DNA from: an uncultured Lysobacteraceae bacterium
GTDB lineage: Bacteria > Pseudomonadota > Gammaproteobacteria > Xanthomonadales > Rhodanobacteraceae
Length of the DNA stretch: 11,908 nt
NCBI GenBank assembly: GCA_946482585.1
Contig: CAMLSI010000120.1
Coordinates: 1-11,908 of the forward strand
Direction of reading: 5' to 3'
Shown here: positions 5,743-11,908 of the stretch, one piece after another
Numbering within the stretch: position 1 is the first letter of the stretch
How the letters are laid out: every line of letters starts with the position of its first letter
Program-made: the position numbers and the translations under genes
The notes under the pieces: model-generated
Told to the model about the DNA's origin: nothing
The model's input: the letters and a program-made list of their open reading frames with translations, nothing else
Database searches by the model: none

Positions 5743-6720
5743 TCAGGCTTTGATGAAAGCCAGCAGGTCGGCATTGAGCTGGTCGGCATGCGTGCTCGCC
5801 AGACCGTGCGGCGCGCCGGAGTAGATTTTCAGCGTGCCGTGTTTCAGCAACTTCGCCGAGAGCTTGCCCGAGTTGTCGATCGGCACGAGCTGGTCGTCGT
5901 CACCGTGGATGACCAGCGTCGGAATGTCGATCTTCTTCAGATCCTCGGTGTAGTCCACTTCGGAAAATTGCTTGATGCAATCGTATTGGCCTTTGAGACC
6001 GCCCTGCATGCCCTGCAGCCAGAATCCGTCGATCAGACCTTGCGAGCGTTTGGCATTGGGCCGGTTGAAGCCATAGAACGGCCCGCTCGCGAGATCCCTG
6101 AAGAACTGCGAGCGATCGGCCAGCGTGCCGGCACGGATGCCGTCGAACACTTCCATCGGCAGCCCGCCGGGATTGGCGGCGGTCTTCAGCATCAACGGCG
6201 GCGCGGCGCCGATGAGCACCGCCTTGGAAACCCGCGCGGTGCCGTGGCGGCCGAGGTAGTGCGCCACTTCGCCGCCGCCGGTGGAATGGCCGACCAGCAC
6301 TGCGTTTTTCAGATCCAGTCTGTCGAGCAACTCGGCCAGATCGTCGGCGTAGTGGTCCATGTCGTTGCCGTCCCACGGCTGCGACGAGCGACCGTGGCCG
6401 CGCCGATCGTGGGCGATGGTGCGATAGCCGTGCTGGCCCAGGAACAGCATCTGCACGTCCCAGGCATCGCCGGTGAGGGGCCAGCCGTGCGAGAACACCA
6501 CGGGCTGACCCTTGCCCCAGTCCTTGTAGAAGATCTGCGTGCCGTCCTTCGTCGTTATCGTGCTCATGGTGTGGTCCTTTTTGAGTGGGAGGGGTAGGGC
6601 GGGCTTGTCGGCAGCGGCCGGCACACCGGAGGAAATCGCGGCGGCGGCGACGCCGGCCAGCGTGCCGACGAGCAGGGCGCGGCGTTGCGCATCGATGGTC
6701 GAAGCGGTCGACATGGTCAT
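5743..6720 (-). CDS. Alpha/beta hydrolase, non-haem chloroperoxidase/arylesterase type, with Tat-like leader
   Basis: 325 residues from the ATG at 6720, which overlaps the previous stop as ATGA with GGGAG upstream. The first 38 residues look like a Tat signal: [13 protein letters not shown], a hydrophobic run, then PAAADKPA. A second in-frame ATG at 6567 has its own AAGGA and would give a 274-residue protein, the usual length of non-haem chloroperoxidase/esterase enzymes. In that numbering the oxyanion region is SHGWP (26-30), the nucleophile Ser95 in GHSTGGG, the acid Asp225 in HGDDDQ and the base His254 in GAPHGL, so the triad is complete. Such enzymes hydrolyse esters and can catalyse perhydrolysis. 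True biological halogenation is doubtful for the family. It sits in the operon between the isochorismatase hydrolase and XapX. Catalytic class is confident; localisation is uncertain because two starts are plausible. Confidence 0.92.
   Translation of the reverse strand: MTMSTASTIDAQRRALLVGTLAGVAAAAISSGVPAAADKPALPLPLKKDHTMSTITTKDGTQIFYKDWGKGQPVVFSHGWPLTGDAWDVQMLFLGQHGYRTIAHDRRGHGRSSQPWDGNDMDHYADDLAELLDRLDLKNAVLVGHSTGGGEVAHYLGRHGTARVSKAVLIGAAPPLMLKTAANPGGLPMEVFDGIRAGTLADRSQFFRDLASGPFYGFNRPNAKRSQGLIDGFWLQGMQGGLKGQYDCIKQFSEVDYTEDLKKIDIPTLVIHGDDDQLVPIDNSGKLSAKLLKHGTLKIYSGAPHGLASTHADQLNADLLAFIKA
6575..6579 (-). promoter_or_regulatory. Internal ribosome binding site giving a second, leaderless start
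   Basis: AAGGA on the minus strand ends 7 bases before the in-frame ATG at 6565-6567 inside the alpha/beta hydrolase gene. It marks the position where related chloroperoxidase-type enzymes begin. Translation here would give a cytoplasmic 274-residue enzyme in addition to, or instead of, the Tat-exported form. Confidence 0.55.
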
Positions 6721-7421
6721 GCGCTCCCGGCACTGTCGGCGTCTGCGCCGGAATAGGCCGGCAGCGTGCTGGGCGGCGCGCCGTGCACCATGGTGTAGGC
6801 GTACTCGACGCCGACACCGTAGGCGCCGCAGTGTGTCTTCACCAGTTCCATCACCGCGTCGTAGGTGTCCTTCAGGGCCCAGTCGCGCTGCCATTCCAGC
6901 AACACCGACAGCGCGGTCACGGGCTTCGCGCCGGCCTGCACCACGCGCTGCATCGCATTGGTGTGAGCGAGCAGGCTCACGTCGCCGCAGCAATCTTCCG
7001 CGACGTAGACGTCGTAGCCGTCGTGCAGCATCTGGATCGTCGGCAGGGCGACGCAGGTTTCCGTCCACAGGCCGGCCACGACGATCTTCTTGCGTCCGGT
7101 TCTCTCCACGGCGGCGACGAAGTTCGCGTCGTCCCATGAATTCATGCTCGAGCGCTCGATCGGCGTCTGCCCGGCATCGATGGCCTGCAGCTGCGGCAGG
7201 ATATTGCCGCTGAACCCCCTGGATTCCACCGTCGAAAGAATGAGCGGAACGCCGAAGATCTTCGCGGCTTTCGCCAGCACCAGGTTGCTGTTGATGATGC
7301 CCTGGCGATCGTGACTGGCCACGCCGAAGATCATCTGCGGCTGGATGTCGATGACCACGACGACGCAATTGTCGGGCGTGAGCAGACCCTTTTCGCTACG
7401 CGGGGCAAGACGGGACGGCAT
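6717..7421 (-). CDS. Isochorismatase-family cysteine hydrolase, YcaC-like
   Basis: 234 residues. GAGGAG at 7428-7433, 6 bases before the ATG, is a strong ribosome site. The fold signature is [11 protein letters not shown] with Asp25. [17 protein letters not shown] follows, then the catalytic loop [20 protein letters not shown] with Cys123. The C-terminal half ([25 protein letters not shown]) is typical of YcaC, a cytoplasmic multimeric hydrolase of unknown substrate. The superfamily includes nicotinamidases, N-carbamoylsarcosine amidases and isochorismatases, so an amide or ester substrate is likely. The glycine/alanine-rich tail after about residue 215 is probably disordered. Its stop overlaps the next start by 4 bases (ATGA), so translation is probably coupled to the hydrolase. 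It is preceded by a 66-base gap after the cupin gene. The family is confident. Confidence 0.93.
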   Translation of the reverse strand: MPSRLAPRSEKGLLTPDNCVVVVIDIQPQMIFGVASHDRQGIINSNLVLAKAAKIFGVPLILSTVESRGFSGNILPQLQAIDAGQTPIERSSMNSWDDANFVAAVERTGRKKIVVAGLWTETCVALPTIQMLHDGYDVYVAEDCCGDVSLLAHTNAMQRVVQAGAKPVTALSVLLEWQRDWALKDTYDAVMELVKTHCGAYGVGVEYAYTMVHGAPPSTLPAYSGADADSAGSA

Positions 7422-7487
7422 GGAATTCTCCTCGGGCGGGCTGTCGGAATCGGCGGTCGGTCACTGCATGGGCTTCGTCGGTCGGAA

Positions 7488-7964
7488 CTAGCGTCGGGGC
7501 GTGTCGTCCGGATTTTCGTAGTCGGTGGCCGTGGGGCCGAAACCGGTGATCTGCACGCTGACCGCCGCATCGCCGGTCTGCGCGAAATGCGCTTCGTGCG
7601 GCGGTTCGGTATAGAAGCTGCCGGGCGGCAGCGTCTTGAGCGCGGTCGCATCGAAGCGCTTGCCGTAGCCGAAATGCCACGTGCCGTCGACTACCGTGGC
7701 GATGCGATCGTCCGGATGCGAATGCGCCTGGATCGTCGTATGGGGAGGCACGCGCAACAGGATCGTGTACAGCCCCGGCCTCGTGGGATCGCCCTTCAGC
7801 ACGACCGTTTCTATTCCCTTCACGCCGGAGCTGCCGGCACCCGGACCGCCGGCGACACGCGCGTCGATGTCGGTCGGTGCCAGACGCGCGCGGGGCAGGG
7901 CATCCGGCGTGGCGCCGGGCATTTGTACGAGAAGTCCGATGAAGGCGCAGTGGAGCGGGCTCAT
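7488..7964 (-). CDS. Single-domain cupin protein
   Basis: 158 residues from the ATG at 7964, which follows the upstream hydrolase stop by 11 bases. An open frame reaches 8039 but overlaps that gene and adds an unlikely leader. The ribosome site is weak (GAG within GAGCGAGAACGG), which suggests coupled translation. Cupin motif 1 is HSHPDDR, with His81 and His83 and an Asp where Glu is usual, plus Gly94 in VDGTWHFGYG. Motif 2 is PPGSFYTEPPHEAHF, with His123 and His126. The pattern fits a metal-binding small cupin. The N-terminus (MSPLHCAFIGLLVQMPGATP) is weakly hydrophobic and could be a poor signal peptide, but it has no early basic residue. Possible roles are dioxygenase, isomerase or ligand binder; none can be chosen. 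It sits between an exported hydrolase and the YcaC-like enzyme. Confidence 0.87.
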   Translation of the reverse strand: MSPLHCAFIGLLVQMPGATPDALPRARLAPTDIDARVAGGPGAGSSGVKGIETVVLKGDPTRPGLYTILLRVPPHTTIQAHSHPDDRIATVVDGTWHFGYGKRFDATALKTLPPGSFYTEPPHEAHFAQTGDAAVSVQITGFGPTATDYENPDDTPRR

Positions 7965-7975
7965 GCCGTTCTCGC

Positions 7976-8893
7976 TCAGTTGTTCAGGAAGCGGACGAGC
8001 GGCGGAATGACCTGGTCGGGGGCTTCTTCCATCAGCCAATGACCGGAGCCTTTGATGATGATCCCCTCCACGTTGGTCGCCACCAGCCGGGCCTGGTCGA
8101 TGAGGAACGTGCCGCCCGCTTTCTCGCCACTCAGCACGAGCATCGGCATGCCGAGCTTGGTTTTCGCCAGAGCCTCGAAATCCACGGCGTCGTCGGCGAA
8201 GGCTTTGAAATACTCGAAGCCGGCACGCATGCCGCCCGGTTGCGCATAGGCCTTGGCGTAGAACTGCCGGTCGGCTTCGGACAGCGAGCGCTTGGGGTCG
8301 GCGGCGAAATCATTCCAGAAATGCTCGAAGTAGATTCGTTCGCGACCGGCGACCAGTTTCAGCGGCGTGTCGCCGTAGAAATGGAAATGCCACAGATCGC
8401 GCAGCAGCCAGACGTGGGTCCAGTCGCCGATGCCCGGCAGAAAGGCATCCATCAGCACCACGCTGTCGGTCTCGCCCGGATATTGGGCGGCATAGGCGTA
8501 AGCCACCATGAGACCAATGTCGTGGCCGACCACCTGGGCGTGTTCGATGTTCAGCGACTGCGCCAGTGCGTGGATGTCCTGCGCCATGGCCTTCTTGGTG
8601 TAGCCGGTCTCGGGCTTGGCCGAGCGGCCCGCGCCGCGAAGGTCCGGCGCGATCACCGTGTGCGTCTTGGCCAGTTCCGTGATCAGCGGCAGCCACATGC
8701 GGCTGGTTTCGGCATAGCCGTGCAGCAGGATCACCGCCGGACCCCGGCCGTCGCGCAGGTAGTGCAGCCTGACGCCATTGACCGTCGCGAATTCGCTGGC
8801 GGGCGTCTGCGCGGCAAGGGCGGGCAGTGGAACGATGGCCAACACGAGCGCGGCGCGGGCCAGCCAGGCGAGCAAAGCGGAAAGGGCGTTCAA
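7976..8893 (-). CDS. Exported alpha/beta hydrolase, epoxide hydrolase/dehalogenase-like (Asp nucleophile)
   Basis: 305 residues starting at a TTG (8891-8893). GAGGAG lies 6 bases upstream, and the signal peptide begins exactly there, so the rare start is well supported. Residues 1-28 form a Sec signal (LARAALVLAIVPLPALAA, likely cut after ALA). The oxyanion motif is LLHGY (57-60). The nucleophile elbow is VVGHDIG with Asp125, the aspartate typical of epoxide hydrolases and haloalkane/haloacetate dehalogenases rather than Ser. GSGHWLMEE carries the base His285. A helical cap lies at about 155-240 (WLLRDLWHFHFYGD). The likely reaction is hydrolysis of an epoxide or carbon-halogen bond in the periplasm; which of the two is not decided by sequence. 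It is the first gene of the seven-gene operon and is preceded by a 157-base regulatory gap. Confidence 0.92.
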   Translation of the reverse strand: MNALSALLAWLARAALVLAIVPLPALAAQTPASEFATVNGVRLHYLRDGRGPAVILLHGYAETSRMWLPLITELAKTHTVIAPDLRGAGRSAKPETGYTKKAMAQDIHALAQSLNIEHAQVVGHDIGLMVAYAYAAQYPGETDSVVLMDAFLPGIGDWTHVWLLRDLWHFHFYGDTPLKLVAGRERIYFEHFWNDFAADPKRSLSEADRQFYAKAYAQPGGMRAGFEYFKAFADDAVDFEALAKTKLGMPMLVLSGEKAGGTFLIDQARLVATNVEGIIIKGSGHWLMEEAPDQVIPPLVRFLNN

Positions 8894-8899
8894 GGCGTA

Positions 8900-8905
8900 C
8901 TCCTC
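8900..8905 (-). promoter_or_regulatory. Shine-Dalgarno that fixes a TTG start
   Basis: GAGGAG on the minus strand ends 6 bases before the TTG at 8891-8893. No ATG or GTG with comparable spacing opens the frame near the signal peptide, so this site decides the start of the exported hydrolase. Confidence 0.7.
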
Positions 8906-8940
8906 GGCGGAAGGAACAGGCGAGCGCGCGTCGCATGCTT

Positions 8941-8952
8941 CGCGATATCGCG
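8941..8952. repeat. 12-base perfect palindrome, candidate operator
   Basis: CGCGATATCGCG is perfectly self-complementary and lies 48 bases upstream of the TTG start of the operon. Its position between a probable promoter and the ribosome site suits a repressor site, but no regulator in the window is known to bind it. Confidence 0.35.
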
Positions 8953-9010
8953 TGGATAGAGCCTAGGAGATCGCGTTGCGGGCCGAACCCTGTTCTGCCT
9001 CAATAGATTC

Positions 9011-9028
9011 CCTGTATTTTTCTACAGG
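9011..9028. repeat. Inverted repeat CCTGTA-N6-TACAGG
   Basis: Perfect 6-base arms around an A/T-rich 6-base centre, 23 bases after the kinase stop and about 118 bases before the operon start. On the minus strand no U-run follows, so it does not look like the kinase terminator. An AT-rich dyad of this form fits a dimeric regulator site. Confidence 0.4.
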
Positions 9029-9050
9029 TTCACAGGACGGCGCCGTCGAA

Positions 9051-11908
9051 TCACTCGGGATCGTGCGTGTCCTGCGCCACGTGCCAGGCCGCGCGCAACC
9101 GCGACCATCGCGATGTGCGCGCCGAACGAAAGATGATCGTGCCGGGAACGATCAATGCGATCTGTGTGCCGCTGCCGGCCGCGGTGGCGACGGTAAGCCC
9201 GGCGCCGATGCGCTGCGCGCGTTCGCGCATGCCCTGCAGACCGAAATGCCCCGACTTCGCGGCGGCCTGCGCGTCGAAGCCCGTGCCGTCGTCATCGACC
9301 CGCAGTGCCAGGTGATCGTTCGCATAGACCAGGAGCACATTCACCCGCGACGCCCGCGAATGCGCGCAGGCATTGCGAATCGCCTCGTAGCCGATGCGGT
9401 AGACCTCGTCGCGGACGATGGGGTGCATCTCCACGCTCGTGCCTTCCACGCTGAAATGGACGTCCATCGCGTCGTTCGGGCGGAAGTCCTGACTGGCGCG
9501 GCGGAAGCTCTCGGCAAGATCGTTGGTTTGCGTGGCGGAGGTACGCAGAGCGTTGAGCGCCTTGCGGCCCTCGTCGACGGCCTTGCCGAGCCATGCCGAG
9601 AGGCGCTGCATCGCCTGGCGCAGACGATCGAAATCCGCCGCTTCGTCCAGCGCGTCGTCGGCCACCATCTTGCTGCCCTGGATGGTCTGCAACAGGGTGT
9701 CGTGCAGGTCGCGCGCGAGCCGGGTGCGCTCGGCCAGACGCTCGTCGAAGCGCGCATGCAACGCGCGCGCGATCTGGCGCATGCGCCAGTGATAGCCGCC
9801 GACCACTGCCAGCACCAGCAGCGCGAGGCAGGCGAATTTGAACCACGCGGTTTGATACCAGGCCGCCGCGACCACGAATTTCAGAGCGGTGTCGTCTTCG
9901 CTCCAGAGGCCGTCGCCGCGGCTGGCGCTGACATGAAAGGCATAGCTGCCCGGTGCGAGATCGTTGTAGAACGCTTGCCGCCGGGCACCTGGTTCCTGCC
10001 ACTGTTCGTCGAAACCCTCCAGCCGATAGCGGAAACGCAGTTTCTGCGGCACCGCGAGATCCAGGGCGGTGTAGTCGATCTGGATATCGCGGGGGTTGGG
10101 GGGCAGGGCGACGTCATGCCCGGCCGCATACGGCTTGCGATCGGCGAACAGCGCTTCCACATGCACCGGCAGCGGCAGTCGCGGTTTCGCCACTTTGGCA
10201 GGATCGATCATCTGCAGAATCACGCCACTGGCGAACCACAGGCGGCCATCCGGACTGCGCGTGGCCGCGTTGAAGGGCGCACGACCGGGCCTCGCGCCGT
10301 CGTATGCATCGAGCAGTTGCGTCTTCAACACGGCATCCGGCGTCCTCCACCACGCTTTCCAGTCCGCTGCGGCAATATGGATCACGCCGCACCGGGCATA
10401 GAGCCACAGTCCGTCGTCGGCGTCGCTGACGAAATCGTGGATGACGGTGCAGGGCAGGCCGTGGGCGGCGTCGATCCGGCGACGTTCGCCATTCTTCAGG
10501 GCGATCAGGCCTTTCTCCGAACTTCCCCACACCGTGCCGTCGGCAGACAGCGCCACGCGCGAGGTGGTCGAGGTATGCTCGAATTCGACGTTTTCCCACG
10601 CGCCGTTGCGGTAGCGCGCGAGACCACCCTGGGTCAGGCCTTTCCAGATGCCCGATTCCGGATCGGCCGCGAAACGCGCGCCGTCGCTGGGGATCTCTTC
10701 GAGCGCGACGCGATTGCGGATGCGCACCACTTTCTTCGCTACCTTGGCCCAGACGTCGTGTTCCGCGTCCTCGACCAGGCCGACCACGAATCCGATGGGC
10801 TTGCCGTCGAGGCCCGCGACGGGGGCGAAGCGGCCGTTCTCATAGACCGACAACGTGTTGTCGATACCGACCCACAGTGCGCCCGTGTGGTCCTCCAGCA
10901 GCGACGTGACCTGTTGGCCGGGCAGGCCTTCGGCCGCGCGGATGGCGGAAAACGCCTGGCCGTCGAATATATCGAGTGCCGCGGAACTCCCTATCCAGAC
11001 GCGGCCGTCGCGCGTGGCGAGCACGCCATCCACTTCGTCGACGGTGAGACCCTCGCGCTTGGAATACGTCGCCACGGCCACGTCGCGGAAACGATCGAGA
11101 CCCTCGCTCGTCGTCACCCAGACCGTGCCCTCGCGATCTTCGTAGAACCAGTACACGCAATCGCTGGAGAGACCGTCGGCGGCCTTGAACTGGTCGATGC
11201 GATCGCCATGCACGCGGTAGATGCCCGCGTCGACCGTGCCGATCCACAACGCGCCGCCGCGATCGACGAAGAGTGCCTGCACGTTGTACGCGCTGCCGTC
11301 GAACGGCTCGGCGAACGTCACGATCTTGCCCTGCTCGTAGCGCAGCAGGCCGAAATCCGGCCCGCGCCCGCTCATGCCGACCCAGACGCGTTTCTGCAGG
11401 TCCATGGCCAGGAACAGCACGCCCGGAATACCGGAACGCACCTTCGCCTCCATCACCGCCGTAACGGAGGGCGACCCCGGCTTCCAGCGCACGACGCCCT
11501 GATCGGTGCTGATCAGGAACGTGCCGTCGCCTTCCTGCACGATGGCGCCGATGCAGCAGGTGGCGGCACCGAAATCCAGGCCCTCGTCTTCGCCGAAACA
11601 GTGCTGGGCGTTGCCCTCCACGCGGCAGATCGTCGGCGGTGCCGGCGGATCGCCGCGGCGTCTGCCGCGTGCGAGCCAGATCGTTCCTTGCGCATCTTCC
11701 AGCAACGCGCCTACCGGCCGCGTATCGTCCGACACCGTCGTCAATTCATTGTGGAACCAGCGCGCGAGACCCGCATTGGAGCCGATCCAGAGGCTGCCGT
11801 CGCGCGCCGCCGCGAGCGCGGTGATGAAGGCGTCGGACAAGGCGCCGTCCGGTGCCGCGACGGGGACGAAGCGCATCGGGTTGCCGCGCGGGCGCCAGGT
11901 CGACCAGC
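9051..11908 (-). CDS. Sensor histidine kinase with Reg_prop beta-propeller, Y_Y_Y and HisKA_3/HATPase domains (N-terminus missing)
   Basis: The frame is open to the right edge, so the start lies outside. An ATG at 11876 would give 941 residues but cuts into a propeller repeat, and residues such as WRPRGNP upstream belong to the protein. Numbering below uses that ATG. About 13 propeller motifs of the form G-x-W-x-G run to about residue 560, for example GSLWIGSNAGLARW, GALWIGTVDAGIYRV and GTVWVTTSEGLDRF. A Y_Y_Y domain follows (about 593-665, FRYRLEGFDEQWQEPG). Then come a membrane helix (about 678-697, FACLALLVLAVVGGYHW) and the dimerisation/phosphoacceptor motif LARDLHDTLLQ (His725). An HATPase with NACAHS near 834, DDDGTGF near 862 and GLQGMRERA completes it. 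The sensor part should be periplasmic and the kinase cytoplasmic, with a NarL/LuxR-type response regulator as the usual partner. None is visible. All kinase motifs are intact. Confidence 0.93.
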   Translation of the reverse strand, partial: WSTWRPRGNPMRFVPVAAPDGALSDAFITALAAARDGSLWIGSNAGLARWFHNELTTVSDDTRPVGALLEDAQGTIWLARGRRRGDPPAPPTICRVEGNAQHCFGEDEGLDFGAATCCIGAIVQEGDGTFLISTDQGVVRWKPGSPSVTAVMEAKVRSGIPGVLFLAMDLQKRVWVGMSGRGPDFGLLRYEQGKIVTFAEPFDGSAYNVQALFVDRGGALWIGTVDAGIYRVHGDRIDQFKAADGLSSDCVYWFYEDREGTVWVTTSEGLDRFRDVAVATYSKREGLTVDEVDGVLATRDGRVWIGSSAALDIFDGQAFSAIRAAEGLPGQQVTSLLEDHTGALWVGIDNTLSVYENGRFAPVAGLDGKPIGFVVGLVEDAEHDVWAKVAKKVVRIRNRVALEEIPSDGARFAADPESGIWKGLTQGGLARYRNGAWENVEFEHTSTTSRVALSADGTVWGSSEKGLIALKNGERRRIDAAHGLPCTVIHDFVSDADDGLWLYARCGVIHIAAADWKAWWRTPDAVLKTQLLDAYDGARPGRAPFNAATRSPDGRLWFASGVILQMIDPAKVAKPRLPLPVHVEALFADRKPYAAGHDVALPPNPRDIQIDYTALDLAVPQKLRFRYRLEGFDEQWQEPGARRQAFYNDLAPGSYAFHVSASRGDGLWSEDDTALKFVVAAAWYQTAWFKFACLALLVLAVVGGYHWRMRQIARALHARFDERLAERTRLARDLHDTLLQTIQGSKMVADDALDEAADFDRLRQAMQRLSAWLGKAVDEGRKALNALRTSATQTNDLAESFRRASQDFRPNDAMDVHFSVEGTSVEMHPIVRDEVYRIGYEAIRNACAHSRASRVNVLLVYANDHLALRVDDDGTGFDAQAAAKSGHFGLQGMRERAQRIGAGLTVATAAGSGTQIALIVPGTIIFRSARTSRWSRLRAAWHVAQDTHDPE

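Larger units (their letters stand above)
8894..9050 (-). promoter_or_regulatory. Regulatory gap ahead of the seven-gene operon
   Basis: 157 bases between the stop of the sensor kinase gene and the first operon gene, with no open frame of its own. It has locally lower GC around 8995-9030 and two inverted repeats, at 8941-8952 and 9011-9028. This is the only gap upstream of the first operon gene large enough for a promoter. No convincing -35/-10 pair was found by eye, so the promoter location is inference. Confidence 0.45.

Noticed and set aside
5629..6597. 322-codon plus-strand open frame opposite the alpha/beta hydrolase
   Set aside because: It is a shadow of the minus-strand gene, whose complete catalytic triad is certain.
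5743..7368. 541-codon minus-strand open frame that would fuse an upstream extension to the alpha/beta hydrolase
   Set aside because: The extension is the isochorismatase gene read in the wrong frame. The ATGA overlap at 6717-6720 with its own ribosome site marks the true boundary.
8039..8959. 306-codon plus-strand open frame opposite the exported hydrolase
   Set aside because: It is antisense to a gene with a signal peptide, nucleophile elbow and catalytic His. No ribosome site or recognisable domain supports it.

Overview
The window is a GC-rich proteobacterial chromosome segment. Hand-counted rows inside the operon are 70-75% GC. A Reg_prop/Y_Y_Y sensor histidine kinase, an YcaC-type isochorismatase, XapX and YoaK proteins, and a secreted protein of a type I associate with Xanthomonadales all point to a gammaproteobacterium, possibly Xanthomonadales or a relative. 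This placement is inference. No rRNA, tRNA, CRISPR or intact mobile element was seen.

Layout. (1) 1-1466 is a compositionally distinct, gene-poor edge. It holds the start of a partial minus-strand gene (1-108), a minus-strand conserved protein of unknown function (116-727; sampled rows 48-58% GC) and about 740 bases with no convincing gene. (2) 1467-1988 is a small plus-strand exported protein. (3) 2085-2718 is a minus-strand wreck. An intact ribosome site and signal peptide run out of frame into a C-terminal piece of a class C beta-lactamase-type serine hydrolase. That piece runs on into what looks like the end of a secreted beta-propeller protein, itself interrupted by two compensating frameshifts. 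(4) 2842-8893 is a tight seven-gene minus-strand operon. In transcription order it encodes a Sec-exported alpha/beta hydrolase with an Asp nucleophile, a small cupin, a YcaC-like isochorismatase hydrolase, a chloroperoxidase/esterase-type alpha/beta hydrolase with an optional Tat signal, an XapX membrane protein, a YtcJ-like amidohydrolase and a YoaK/DUF1275 membrane protein. (5) 9051-11908 is a large sensor histidine kinase, cut by the right edge.

How the genes may work together. The operon combines hydrolases on both sides of the inner membrane (two apparently exported, two apparently cytoplasmic), a cupin and two small membrane proteins. This looks like uptake and stepwise hydrolysis, or detoxification, of an organic substrate, but nothing in the sequence identifies the substrate. 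The operon has no regulator of its own. The sensor kinase lies upstream on the same strand, with 157 bases between its stop and the first operon gene. Those bases carry two clean inverted repeats and are the best place for the operon promoter and operator. No response regulator is visible in the window.
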